Source: a virus. From it: 31,076 bases of DNA. The position numbers and the translations under genes were made by a program. Positions 1 to 7,555 of this stretch are shown here, piece after piece (within the stretch, counting starts at the first letter, position 1; the number at the start of each line of letters is the position of its first letter). The stretch spans positions 1-31,076 of IMG/VR virus record IMGVR_UViG_3300009130_000092; one strand, written 5' to 3'. Below the pieces are notes generated by a model, which was not told where the DNA came from, searched no databases, and worked only from the letters and a program-made list of their open reading frames with translations.

Positions 1-347
1 TAAACCTCGGGTGCAAGTGCTGTGAAGTCGAGGAAGAAGATCAACCCAGACGGAAGGCTCATCGGCTGAACGGAGACAAGCTCCTGTGCAACCAGCGAAC
101 CGAACACGCGACGGACGATCGGGAAAGCGACGGCGGCGAAACCTTCTACGTCACCCGCAGCCATCGTTGTCGTCTCCTTAAGAAGCTCTTTAGCCTGGTT
201 CTCAAGAAGAACGGACATGGAATTACGGCTATAGTCATCAAGACCCTCAAGAAGACCAGTCTGTTCCCACTTATTAATGAGAGCAGCGCCGTCCTTCGAG
301 AGATCGCGATTGACGATACCCTCTGTTAACTTATTTAAAATACTCAT
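1..347 (-). CDS. 23: Major capsid protein, gp23-like (partial, N-terminal 115 residues)
   Basis: This is the N-terminal part of the T4 gp23-type shell protein; the rest lies beyond the left edge. The visible chain starts MSILNKLTEGIV and contains GDVEGFAAVAFPIVRR (about 65-80) and SVQPMSLPSGLIFFLDF (about 92-108). These match the T4 gp23 region with MVRRAIP and GVQPMNSPTG. The start is an ATG preceded by AGGAG at a normal distance. In T4 the prohead protease removes about 65 N-terminal residues after an (L/I)-x-E site; here LKE at 56-58 sits just before the conserved block and is a plausible equivalent, which is inference. The gene follows the scaffold gene with a 29-base gap, the T4 order 22-23. 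The family assignment is very secure. Confidence 0.95.
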   Translation of the reverse strand, partial: MSILNKLTEGIVNRDLSKDGAALINKWEQTGLLEGLDDYSRNSMSVLLENQAKELLKETTTMAAGDVEGFAAVAFPIVRRVFGSLVAQELVSVQPMSLPSGLIFFLDFTALAPEV

Positions 348-376
348 TTTATTTTACTCCTGAATAATGTTTTATA

Positions 377-1534
377 TCAATCTTTTTTTATCCCTGCTAA
401 CTTTTGCATCTTTTCCATCAGCATCTTATTAGCGGGGGGCTTAGACTCGGGTCGGCGTGGTAAGAATGGGGAAACACGATTATTCATCGCCTCGCTCAGT
501 GAATTAGGAACACGTTGCGCTTGCTTCGTCTCCATCACCGCGCTTTGAAGCGTCTCATAAATCGTCTTAGCCTCTTCTACCGAACCTGCCTTGGATATAG
601 CTTCAACAATTGTATTCTTTTGTCGCTCATTCAGGGAGTTGCTACCAAGAACTCGGTTTGTATAGAGCAGTCTAGCATTTGTGAGGTTGACCTCGGCTAG
701 ACGCTCGCCAATTCGAGTAATAATTTCTTTTTGTTTTTGGCTCTTGTTATAGAAAGCCTGGGCAGCTTGCTTATACTTGGACGCCTTGTCTGATGACTCT
801 TCGAGCCTCTCAGTCAGGTCCTTGACTGCCTCTTTTTCTTTTTCCAGCTCTTCGGCTGTTTCTGTGTCGCGCATTGCTGCAAATTGCATATCTCGGGCAT
901 GTGAAAGTTCGGGCTGAGATGCTCCAAGCCACCCATCCGAAACAGGCCACATATCCACTTTCAATTCTTCTTGAATCTCTTCTTCCACCATGGATGCCAG
1001 ACGCTCGATGTGCTCTTCTGAGATGTTGATCTCTTCGTCGTCTTCTTCGGTCATTACCATCTGGTCGATGTCAGTGATTTCCCCTTGATCAATTGCCTCT
1101 TCTTCTTGCTCATCTTCTTCTTCTTGTTCCTCATATGAAACTTCGGCAAGAGGAATTTCAAGTTCTTCTTCTGCATCTAGTTCAATAGCTCCAGCGGATG
1201 GGAGGGATAATTCCCCTGCCTCTTCCTCTGCGTCCATGGCTTGTCGCAGTTGAGCAAAATCAATTACGATTTCTTCCTCTTCATCAGGGCAACCGCACAA
1301 CTCTTCTCCATCGGCAAACGCATCGGGAACTTCTAATTCAAGACCAGGAGTTTCGTCTCCCATGATCTCGTCACCCAAGGACATTTCCTCGTCTTCGGGG
1401 GCTTCTAGAAGCGTTGTGACAGCCTCTCGTACCTCTTCCGAATATTTCTCAAGAATTGCAGTCTCCGCATTCTTAATGGCAACCTCTTTAAGAGCCTTTG
1501 CATCAATGATAGCCTGTTCAAGCAAACTAGACAT
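377..1534 (-). CDS. 22: Prohead core scaffolding protein, gp22-like
   Basis: A 385-aa protein that probably forms the internal core on which the capsid protein assembles and that the prohead protease then degrades. The frame stays open 37 codons further upstream, but the ATG at 1534 (MSSLLEQAIIDAKAL) has AGAGGAG about 9 bases before it, and the upstream ATG has no ribosome site. Residues about 45-195 are extremely acidic (runs of E and D). About 230-300 is predicted coiled coil, and the C-terminus is basic, ending KLAGIKKD. Many L/I-x-E triplets in the acidic part fit the cleavage rule known for T4 gp21. It is longer than T4 gp22 (about 270 aa) because of the acidic region. Its place immediately before the capsid gene supports the call. 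Confidence 0.87.
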   Translation of the reverse strand: MSSLLEQAIIDAKALKEVAIKNAETAILEKYSEEVREAVTTLLEAPEDEEMSLGDEIMGDETPGLELEVPDAFADGEELCGCPDEEEEIVIDFAQLRQAMDAEEEAGELSLPSAGAIELDAEEELEIPLAEVSYEEQEEEDEQEEEAIDQGEITDIDQMVMTEEDDEEINISEEHIERLASMVEEEIQEELKVDMWPVSDGWLGASQPELSHARDMQFAAMRDTETAEELEKEKEAVKDLTERLEESSDKASKYKQAAQAFYNKSQKQKEIITRIGERLAEVNLTNARLLYTNRVLGSNSLNERQKNTIVEAISKAGSVEEAKTIYETLQSAVMETKQAQRVPNSLSEAMNNRVSPFLPRRPESKPPANKMLMEKMQKLAGIKKD

Positions 1535-1632
1535 AAACTTTTTCTCCTCTACTCTCATCCCACAATTACAAAATAAATGAGAATCAACAAACATAAATAG
1601 TATAAAGAAGCTGAAAACGCTAAATTGAGCAT

Positions 1633-1640
1633 AATTTATA
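1633..1640 (-). promoter_or_regulatory. Candidate late promoter upstream of scaffold and capsid genes
   Basis: The minus strand reads TATAAATT within TATAAATTAT, one base from the T4 late-promoter octamer TATAAATA. It lies about 100 bases before the scaffold start and downstream of the strong terminator at 1691-1722, so it could give the scaffold-capsid pair its own late transcript. The same 10-mer occurs at 1739-1746 and 14997-15004 and I found it nowhere else on this strand. The gp55/gp33-type factors that would use it are not in the window, so the function is inferred. Confidence 0.45.
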
Positions 1641-1690
1641 ATCATATGAACATAAGCGGTTTATTGGGGATTTTAGGTCCATAAAATTAA

Positions 1691-1722
1691 ATAAAAATGG
1701 TGGCAGGGTTTCCCCTGCCACC
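1691..1722 (-). terminator. Rho-independent terminator after the 761-aa repeat protein
   Basis: On the minus strand a perfect 10-bp stem, GGTGGCAGGG paired with CCCTGCCACC, closes a GAAA tetraloop and is followed by ATTTTTATTTAATTTTA. This is a textbook intrinsic terminator. It sits about 40 bases past the stop of the repeat protein and ends the fibre-cassette transcript before the scaffold-capsid pair. Confidence 0.9.
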
Positions 1723-1738
1723 GTGTCACCATAAATAT

Positions 1739-1746
1739 AATTTATA
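1739..1746 (-). promoter_or_regulatory. Second copy of the TATAAATTAT motif
   Basis: This is an identical octamer (TATAAATT, extended to TATAAATTATA) on the minus strand, between the stop of the repeat protein and the terminator. A transcript started here would meet the terminator within about 30 bases, so as a promoter it would need read-through. It is listed because of the exact match to the other two copies; chance in AT-rich spacer DNA is possible. Confidence 0.25.
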
Positions 1747-1763
1747 GCTTAAGGGTGTGAGAA

Positions 1764-4049
1764 TCAGCCAACCGAGAAGAAGCGTACAAGAACTGTTCCA
1801 ACATTCTGAAGGGCGTCGCCCTGGAGTGTAACAGTTACTTTGTTGGCGTCGTCAAAAGTGACAGGAGCCATCTGCATCTCACCACCGACCATGACCTGAA
1901 CGAAAGGTGCAGAGTCACCAAGATTGTGGGTCAACTGGACGGAGTAAGCGCCGGAGGCGTCATACTGACCACCATTGGCGGTGTCAGTAGCCATACGAGC
2001 GTTGATGGCAGTGATAGCCGTAGCGTTAGCAGCCTCGGCAGCACCAGCACGAGCAACCTCAGCAGCAAGAGCAGCGTCGTTGCTTGTCTCGTAAGAGCTA
2101 AGGTCCGAAGCGACAGCCGCAATAGCAGCATCGGCATCGGACTCGTTGGTGTCAACGTCAGCCTGAACCGCATTGATAATAGCCAAGAGAGCGGCATCTT
2201 CAGCAGCAAACTCAGTGCGGATGGTGGCGCGATCGGTTGTCGCGGCGCTGTGAGCAGCGTCGGAATCCGACTCGTTCTGATCAACGTCAGCCTGAATTGC
2301 AGCCTCAGCAGCCGAAGCGCGAGCGATTTCAGCAGCAAGAGCCGCGTCGTTGCTTGTCTCGTAAGAGCTAAGGTCCGAAGCGACAGCAGCGATAGCAGCA
2401 TCGGCGTCCGACTCATTCTGGTCAACGTCAGCCTGAACAGCAGCGATGCTGGAGTTCAAGCTTGTGATAGCAGCAGCAAGAGCGTTGTCGTTGGTCAAAT
2501 CAACGGAGTTGATGAGTGCAACGATTTCAGCAAAGCTGTCCTTGTCCGCATCAGCAGCGAGAAGGATCGCGTCAACGCGAGCAGTCTCAACCGCAAGAGC
2601 CGCATCGTTGCTTGTCTCGTAAGAGGCAAGGTTGGAAGCGACAGAGCTGATGGAGTTGCTCAAGCTAGTGTCAACAGCAGCGAACTCGCTGCGGATGGCA
2701 GCGCGGTCGGTTGTTGCAGCGGCGTGGGCAGCGTCGGAGTCAGCCTCATTCTGATCAACGTCAGCCTGAAGAGCAGCCTCAGCAGCGGAAGCGCGAGCAA
2801 CCTCAGCAGCAAGAGCCGCATCGTTGCTTGTCTCGTAAGAGGCAAGGTTGGAAGCGATTGTGGACTCCGCATTGGTGGCACGGGAAACCTCACTAAGAAG
2901 TCCTGTGTCAAGGTCAACAAGGTCTTCGGTCAGACTTGAGTTGTTATCGATGTAAGCACCACCGCCAAGTTGGAATGGAACATAAGCACCGGCACCGGAC
3001 ATGAGGGAACCCATGGCAGCTTGAGTGGCGTCGAGTTCTGTCTGAAGCGCACCTTCGGCGGCAACAGCGCGGGCGGCTTCGGCGGCGATAGCAGCGTCAG
3101 CATCAGCCTCGTTCTGATCAACATCAGCCTGAAGAGCCGCAATAGCAGCATCGGCATCAGACTCATTCTGATCAACGTCAGCCTGAAGGGCGGCGAGAGC
3201 AGCGTCGGCATCAGCCTCGTTCTGGTCGACATCAGCCTGAAGAGCAGCCTCAGCAGCCGAAGCGCGGGCAATTTCAGCAGCAAGAGCCGCATCGTTGCTT
3301 GTCTCATACGAGCTAAGGTCGGAAGCGACAGCAGCGATAGCAGCGTCGGCATCAGACTCATTCTGGTCGACATCAGCCTGAACAGCAGCGATGCTGGAGT
3401 TCAAGCTTGTGATGGCGGCAGCAAGAGCGTTATCGTTTGTAAGATCGACAGAGTTGATAAGGGCAACGATTTCAGCAAAGCTGTCCTTGTCTGCGTCAGC
3501 AGCGAGAAGGATCGCGTCAACGCGAGCAGTCTCAACCGCAAGAGCGGCGTCGTTGCTTGTCTCGTAAGAGGCAAGGTTGGAAGCGACGGTGGCGATGTCA
3601 CTGCTTAGAGCTGTGTCAACAGCAGCGAACTCGCTGCGGATGGCAGCGCGGTCGGTTGTTGCGGAACTGTCAGCAGCGGCAAACTCAGTGCGGATAGCCG
3701 CACGGTCGGTTGTCGCAGCACTGTGGGCAGCGTCGGAGTCAGCCTCATTCTGATCAACGTCAGCCTGAAGAGCAGCCTCAGCAGCCGAAGCGCGAGCAGT
3801 TTCAGCAGCAAGAGCAGCGTCGTTGCTGGTCATGTAAGCCGAAAGGGATGAAGAAAGGCTGGTGATATCAGCGTTATCACCAACAACAGCGGGGGAGCCA
3901 GCAACCATCATCATGAGCTTGCCAGTCGCACTGTTAAACCACATCGACCCGTTGGGAGCCGATACGGCGTCATAAGCTGGATCGCTGGGAAGCGAACCGA
4001 GGAGCACCTGCCCCTCTAGCTTAATATTATGCATTGTTAATTTAGCCAT
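1764..4049 (-). CDS. Alanine-rich repeat fibre-like virion protein (761 aa)
   Basis: Probably an elongated virion fibre or decoration protein; this is inferred from composition. Residues 1-70 form a non-repetitive head (MAKLTMHNIKLEGQVLLGSL, then an FNSATGKLMMM strip). About 70-690 are built from repeats such as SYETSNDAALAAE, ARASAAEAALQADVDQNEAD and TTDRAAIRSEFAA, all helix-prone and likely coiled coil. A short island near 340-375 (GAYVPFQLGGGAYIDNN) breaks the pattern. The last 70 residues are a beta-type tip (VQLTHNLGDSAPFVQVMVGGE, ending VRFFSVG) that resembles the tip of the neighbouring 204-aa protein. The ribosome site AGGAGG lies before the ATG. Long open frames on the opposite strand here are by-products of the repeats. 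The exact role on the particle (tail fibre or head fibre) cannot be decided. Confidence 0.85.
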   Translation of the reverse strand: MAKLTMHNIKLEGQVLLGSLPSDPAYDAVSAPNGSMWFNSATGKLMMMVAGSPAVVGDNADITSLSSSLSAYMTSNDAALAAETARASAAEAALQADVDQNEADSDAAHSAATTDRAAIRTEFAAADSSATTDRAAIRSEFAAVDTALSSDIATVASNLASYETSNDAALAVETARVDAILLAADADKDSFAEIVALINSVDLTNDNALAAAITSLNSSIAAVQADVDQNESDADAAIAAVASDLSSYETSNDAALAAEIARASAAEAALQADVDQNEADADAALAALQADVDQNESDADAAIAALQADVDQNEADADAAIAAEAARAVAAEGALQTELDATQAAMGSLMSGAGAYVPFQLGGGAYIDNNSSLTEDLVDLDTGLLSEVSRATNAESTIASNLASYETSNDAALAAEVARASAAEAALQADVDQNEADSDAAHAAATTDRAAIRSEFAAVDTSLSNSISSVASNLASYETSNDAALAVETARVDAILLAADADKDSFAEIVALINSVDLTNDNALAAAITSLNSSIAAVQADVDQNESDADAAIAAVASDLSSYETSNDAALAAEIARASAAEAAIQADVDQNESDSDAAHSAATTDRATIRTEFAAEDAALLAIINAVQADVDTNESDADAAIAAVASDLSSYETSNDAALAAEVARAGAAEAANATAITAINARMATDTANGGQYDASGAYSVQLTHNLGDSAPFVQVMVGGEMQMAPVTFDDANKVTVTLQGDALQNVGTVLVRFFSVG
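2354..2642. repeat. Direct repeat, copy B (945 bases from copy A)
   Basis: This segment of the 761-aa gene nearly duplicates 3299-3587, at an offset of 945 bases, or 315 codons. Both encode SYETSNDAALAVETARVDAI, an AADADKDSFAEIVALINS block and AVQADVDQNESDADAAIAAV. Differences are mostly synonymous, so the protein is conserved while the DNA has drifted. Confidence 0.85.
3081..3242. repeat. Three tandem 54-base units (18-residue repeat)
   Basis: Three head-to-tail 54-base units encode LQADVDQNEADADAALAA with small changes (A/S before DAD, L/I near the end), residues about 270-323 of the repeat protein. Single copies of the same unit recur elsewhere in the gene. The 18-residue period does not equal a whole number of heptads, which suggests a stuttered coiled coil. 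Confidence 0.85.
3299..3587. repeat. Direct repeat, copy A (945 bases from copy B)
   Basis: Partner of 2354-2642 in the same reading frame. See that entry for the encoded block. The pair shows that the long repeat protein grew by duplication of a segment of at least about 290 bases as well as by the small 54-base units. Confidence 0.85.
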
Positions 4050-4182
4050 TTTTTATTTTCCTCCTAAAGAAATATTATGATAAAAATGTTATACCCAGCG
4101 TAGTACATACTGCACATACGCGAGTGTAGATAATTAGGAGTGTTGCATTTGAAGAGAGCCCTCAAAATTGCTTAAAATCAAC

Positions 4183-4797
4183 TTACCCAATGACTGTTAT
4201 TTTATATTCGTTCAATGCCGGTGGTTCAGCGAAAGTTACCTGCACTGAATTCTCATGAAACACGATAGGGACGTTTACTGCCGCGTTTTCTGCGCCAGTT
4301 TCACGGACCTGAACAGTGACGTCGCGAGTGCCAAAATCATGTGTAACCACGAACTGTGAGTCAACGCCATTACCAATTGTAGTACTGTATTTCTCAATAC
4401 TCAAAGCAGAAATTGTTGCAATAGCACTGGTGAGTGTGGCGATCTCCGCTTTTAAATCTTTAATGACTTTTGTTTTATCAGCATCGGCAACATATGCCTT
4501 CGCCTGGTAAATGTCGCCTGAGATGTGGGTTTCTTCTAGAACTAGAAATTTAGTACCAGGAGCGTCAGTTACATCTTCCTCAAAATAAACTTGGTTTTCC
4601 CCAGCGACCGGAGGAGTCTTTCGAAAAAATAGATTCAAAAAACCATTAACAAGAAAATCCCCAATCCTTAAGTGTTCAACAGAGTGGGGAGGGGTTGCAC
4701 CTATTAAAGAGCTACCATCTCGGGCAACGTACTGGTTGCCGGGAAGTTCGCCGGGCTTAGTTCGGGGCTGGCTGATTCCTGTAAATTTCCAAGTCAC
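4183..4797 (-). CDS. Putative short fibre or adhesin protein (204 aa, GTG start)
   Basis: The chain begins (GTG) TWKFTGISQPRTKPGELPG. An in-frame stop lies three codons upstream, so GTG is the only usual start; GGAGG lies 11 bases before it. WKFTGI matches WRFTGL at the N-terminus of the 265-aa fibre protein at 6710-7507, suggesting a shared attachment segment. The middle has a short helix (residues about 108-130). The C-terminal 60 residues (VVTHDFGTRDVTVQVRET, ending NEYKITVIG) form a beta tip of a kind common in phage fibre proteins and similar in layout to the end of the 761-aa protein. It is probably a modular virion surface protein; ligand and location are unknown. Confidence 0.78.
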   Translation of the reverse strand: MTWKFTGISQPRTKPGELPGNQYVARDGSSLIGATPPHSVEHLRIGDFLVNGFLNLFFRKTPPVAGENQVYFEEDVTDAPGTKFLVLEETHISGDIYQAKAYVADADKTKVIKDLKAEIATLTSAIATISALSIEKYSTTIGNGVDSQFVVTHDFGTRDVTVQVRETGAENAAVNVPIVFHENSVQVTFAEPPALNEYKITVIG

Positions 4798-4820
4798 TAT
4801 CCATCAAACCTCCAGGCACC

Positions 4821-5456
4821 TCAGCCAATGCCGGTGTTGGCTCCAAAGGTGAACAGGTCTGTAGTATAACCATTCTCGATAGTCCGTTCGAAAGGCGGCA
4901 CAAGGCTAGGAACAGGGTTCGTTGAAGTGGCACCATCGGGCAGTGAAGCGATCACGAGAATTTCAATAATCTCATCCGTTGAGGGAGTGGTAGGAGCGGC
5001 AGGACATGCCGCGGGGGGAAGCGTAGCAAAAGTCGTGTTCACTACTTGAATCCAAATGCGGTTGGCGGCTGTGGCAAAAGCTACCGCACCACCGGGGTCC
5101 GAGCCCGTTTCACCAAGCTGAACGTAAGCACTTGTACCGATAGGGTTGGCAATCGTGCCGCCTGCACCCTCGTGACCAGGAGCAGACCATAAAATTCTTA
5201 CGGCTAGATTTTGAGGTGCCGTACCAGTAACGCTCTGAACTGAAATCTGAACGCTTGCAGCAGTAGATGGGAAGACTACCTCTGTTAGTTCACCCCCATA
5301 GTTAATTCCATTGAGAGTAGTACAGGCATTAAAGTCTGCGGCTCCTGCTTGAGCTAAGGTAAGTGTATTAAGATAAGGAATACCAGGAATAAGGTGCCTG
5401 GTACCTTGTGTGAAAATTGGGATACTTGTTGAAGTGATTCCTACGCCTGCTGCCAT
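4821..5456 (-). CDS. Putative virion surface protein (211 aa), unknown
   Basis: I do not recognise a family. The start ATG has AGGAG about 8 bases upstream. The chain (MAAGVGITSTSIPIFTQGTR) is rich in small, polar and beta-forming residues with few charges and no membrane segment or signal peptide, typical of phage surface beta-proteins. Residues about 55-130 look like one beta-sandwich domain, followed by a proline-rich stretch (PPAACPAAPTTPSTDE) and a C-terminal beta part. It follows a possible sigma-70 promoter and a terminator, so it may begin its own transcript with the 204-aa and 761-aa genes. Membership of the fibre cassette is inferred from position. Confidence 0.72.
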   Translation of the reverse strand: MAAGVGITSTSIPIFTQGTRHLIPGIPYLNTLTLAQAGAADFNACTTLNGINYGGELTEVVFPSTAASVQISVQSVTGTAPQNLAVRILWSAPGHEGAGGTIANPIGTSAYVQLGETGSDPGGAVAFATAANRIWIQVVNTTFATLPPAACPAAPTTPSTDEIIEILVIASLPDGATSTNPVPSLVPPFERTIENGYTTDLFTFGANTGIG

Positions 5457-5492
5457 TTTAAATTTCTCCTAGAGATTTTTTGCTAGTATTAA

Positions 5493-5521
5493 ATAGTAAT
5501 TGCTTTTCTTAAAGGGGTCAA
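5493..5521 (-). promoter_or_regulatory. Possible sigma-70 type promoter before the 211-aa gene
   Basis: The minus strand has TTGACC (5521-5516), exactly 17 bases, then TACTAT (5498-5493). That is 5 of 6 and 4 of 6 matches to the bacterial -35 and -10 boxes at the best spacing. It lies directly after a terminator and gives a short leader before the ribosome site. The logic of a stop followed by a restart supports it. Confidence 0.5.
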
Positions 5522-5528
5522 GTGTTAT

Positions 5529-5555
5529 AAAAAAAACGTAAGACCAAAACCTACG
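5529..5555 (-). terminator. Weak intrinsic terminator overlapping the 88-aa gene stop
   Basis: On the minus strand CGTAGG pairs with TCTTACG (six pairs including one G-T) around a seven-base loop, followed by eight T. The hairpin overlaps the stop codon of the 88-aa gene. The stem is short, so termination may be partial. Confidence 0.55.
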
Positions 5556-5817
5556 ATGGGGACGATGAGGCTGTAAAGAAGCCTAGCTCTTCCATTTCTG
5601 CCGGGGTAATTACAGTGCCCGTGAATTCAATATCCTCAGAGATGTGGGCGATCACAGTATTGTTTTCAGGATGCATCACTGGCTCCACATATTTCGTAGT
5701 GTATGCCCCTTCGACTGGTACGCCATTCTGAGTCAGTTGATACGGAATGCCTTTTTCTGTTTTGATCTGCTCGTGCCACTCATTAAAGGCTTCGATATTT
5801 TCGAACAACGCAATCAT
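5551..5817 (-). CDS. Small conserved-looking protein of the fibre cassette (88 aa)
   Basis: No family recognised. The ATG at 5817 is preferred over one four codons upstream because it forms an ATGA overlap with the stop of the lectin-like gene and has GGAG six bases before it. The protein starts MIALFENIEAFNEWHEQIK, is slightly acidic, and looks globular with no membrane segment. Small proteins encoded immediately after an adhesin are sometimes fibre-assembly chaperones; that would fit the tight coupling but is only a guess. The end of the gene overlaps a weak terminator. Confidence 0.72.
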   Translation of the reverse strand: MIALFENIEAFNEWHEQIKTEKGIPYQLTQNGVPVEGAYTTKYVEPVMHPENNTVIAHISEDIEFTGTVITPAEMEELGFFTASSSPS

Positions 5818-6710
5818 GGGGTACTCCACTTAGTCTTAAGATAGTTCTCGATCAAGGCGCGGTCAGGGGCGGAAACTTCATTGTCATAAATAATTACTTC
5901 TCCAACTTTACCCCACCAGCCACCAGCAGCACCGGAGCCGTTCCAACCCATTCCAAGAAACACCTCGTCCGACCATCCTGTTCCACCCCCAGGGTTGTCA
6001 TATCCTCGGCGCGAGCTTACTGTACCTACAAGCCCCTGATTCATCCAATAACTCATTGGATTAACGAGCCCTGCGCCCGAGCCTGGATCTGTAAAACTCA
6101 TGGTTGATTGGAATGTTTGACCTGCTGTGTTGCCAGCCAGTTCGACGTACTTATCAGCCGATCCTGCATCATACATATACGCCCTCATCCAAAAAGGATT
6201 ACCTACTACCCAACCATCGCTGTGAAAGCCCCAATAGCCAGACGCAGACACAATGCCAGGGTTGTTGTAGGTCGCAGCGAATCCGGCAGAGGTGTTGGGA
6301 ATTCCAAACTCTCCAACCAAAAATAAACTAAATGAAAACGAGCTACCCAAATTAGATTTGAGAGAGATATTGCTCCCTCCGGTGATCGCATCCATAATTG
6401 TAAGATATTGGACAGGGAGAGACCCGGCTACCTGTGTGAATTCGCACGCCTGGAGTCCTCCGATGCCGGAACCCCCAGTGACAAGAGCAGGTTCGCGGGT
6501 TGCCGTGCCGTTTGTTGTCCACCAAGCAGCAGAAGTCACTTTGTCGCGAATTGCTGCAATATCCGCAGCGGTCGCGCCGGTAGTGATGTTTCCAGCAGCG
6601 GTGTCGCTGAAATCAAACCAGCGAACGCATCCAGTGATCGTTGTCGGATCAAAAGGGGCGGAAGAGCTAGAAGCAAAGTTTGTAACAGGTATGGGAAAAG
6701 GAGGAGACAT
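5814..6710 (-). CDS. LamG/concanavalin-like lectin domain protein (298 aa)
   Basis: Likely a carbohydrate-binding adhesin on the virion. The chain reads CVRWFDFSDTAAGN near residue 28, then DKVTSAAWWTTNG, a glycine- and aromatic-rich beta body, and ends with KVGEVIIYDNEVS and RALIENYLKTKWSTP. The pattern of an early W-x-D-x-S-D, a late 'G-E-I-I-Y' strand and a terminal helix with K-W is typical of LamG or laminin-G-like domains fused to viral and bacterial surface proteins. There is no signal peptide. The ATG overlaps the upstream stop as TAATG, so translation is coupled to the 265-aa fibre gene. Receptor binding is inferred; the sugar specificity cannot be read. Confidence 0.78.
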   Translation of the reverse strand: MSPPFPIPVTNFASSSSAPFDPTTITGCVRWFDFSDTAAGNITTGATAADIAAIRDKVTSAAWWTTNGTATREPALVTGGSGIGGLQACEFTQVAGSLPVQYLTIMDAITGGSNISLKSNLGSSFSFSLFLVGEFGIPNTSAGFAATYNNPGIVSASGYWGFHSDGWVVGNPFWMRAYMYDAGSADKYVELAGNTAGQTFQSTMSFTDPGSGAGLVNPMSYWMNQGLVGTVSSRRGYDNPGGGTGWSDEVFLGMGWNGSGAAGGWWGKVGEVIIYDNEVSAPDRALIENYLKTKWSTP

Positions 6711-7507
6711 TATGCGAAATCCGTACTAAATGTAGCCCACAATATGCCGCCATTTGCAACCGCGCTGACAACTATATTTGAACCTACAGCAGCCGTCATG
6801 GTCGGCGCGGTTCCGCCGGGCCAAGCGAAGTTTGCGCCGAATGTGACAGTGCCAGCACCAGCGCCACCAGCTTGTTCGATAAACCACATATAAGTCGCGC
6901 CGCTCTCTACGTTAGTAGGGTTAGAAATCACGTTAGCTACCGAGGCGGTGAGCTGGGCATAGAACACGTTACCGGTGTCACAATCTGTGGCAAAGGTGGT
7001 GGGTGGACCAGCTACTCCCGATAGGGTGACCATGGGGGTATAAAGTTGCTTTTGTCCGACCACTGCACCTGCACGATTGACCAAGTGCCCGTCTGTCGGG
7101 ATGGCTCCATAGGCTAGTGAGGTGGGACCAGAAGTTTCAGTAAGACCGGCGCAGGCAGGGTTAGGGTAAGTTCCAGAAAGGTTCCCACCGGCACTTGTAG
7201 CAGCAGTAACAATCGCATTACCACCTGCCGTTGCCACGGTCGGATTGGGGTAAGTGCCCGACAGGTCGCCCCCGGCTGCTCCAGTGGGAGGACCGCCGCC
7301 GCCTCCTGCAACGCTGGTAATTGTTGCGCCTGTTCGAATAAGAGTTTCGCCATCAACGATAGTCCCAATCGTGAGCTGGGTGGGACCACTAGTCTCTGTG
7401 ATAGCAGCCACTCGTGGGGCGGGGTATTTCCCTGCTAGATCACCCTTCGCAGGAGCCCCTACGAATTGATCCATTAAACCTGTAAATCTCCAAAAACCAG
7501 TAGCCAC
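6710..7507 (-). CDS. Tail-fibre-like protein with SGTYPNP repeats (265 aa, GTG start)
   Basis: Probable fibre protein. The GTG start has AGGAGG eight bases upstream and gives ATGFWRFTGLMDQFVGAP after the first residue, similar to the N-terminus of the 204-aa protein. Three collagen-like or fibre motifs follow: KGDLAGKYPAPRV, GGDLSGTYPNPTV and GGNLSGTYPNPAC, the first and third continuing with a matching block TETSGPT-x-L-x-x-G-x-I. Such SGTYPNP motifs are well known in phage tail fibres. The C-terminal 100 residues form a glycine-rich beta domain ending WATFSTDFA. It is translationally coupled to the lectin gene downstream. The opposite-strand reading frames here are shadows. Confidence 0.82.
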   Translation of the reverse strand: MATGFWRFTGLMDQFVGAPAKGDLAGKYPAPRVAAITETSGPTQLTIGTIVDGETLIRTGATITSVAGGGGGPPTGAAGGDLSGTYPNPTVATAGGNAIVTAATSAGGNLSGTYPNPACAGLTETSGPTSLAYGAIPTDGHLVNRAGAVVGQKQLYTPMVTLSGVAGPPTTFATDCDTGNVFYAQLTASVANVISNPTNVESGATYMWFIEQAGGAGAGTVTFGANFAWPGGTAPTMTAAVGSNIVVSAVANGGILWATFSTDFA

Positions 7508-7555
7508 CTTATTTTCCTCCTAAGACACAATAAATAGCGAAGACCCGATTACGAG

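Noticed and set aside
1535-1645. In-frame N-terminal extension of the scaffold gene with a hydrophobic stretch resembling a signal peptide
   Set aside because: The upstream ATG has no ribosome site, while the ATG at 1534 has AGAGGAG; a scaffold should stay in the cytoplasm. The extension overlaps the putative late promoter.
1926-2939. A 337-codon open frame on the plus strand
   Set aside because: It lies opposite the repeat protein, has the same repeat period, lacks a ribosome site, and is explained by the codon make-up of the alanine-rich repeats.
4050-4182. 133-base spacer with short frames (for example LSTLAYVQYVLRWV closed by stops on both sides) and a loose inverted repeat near 4144-4170
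   Set aside because: The fragment could be the remnant of a lost gene end but is too short to call; the inverted repeat lacks a T-run and has a bulge.
6292-6893. Plus-strand open frames of 145 and 161 codons opposite the lectin and fibre genes
   Set aside because: They have no ribosome sites, sit opposite well-supported genes and look like GC-rich antisense shadows.
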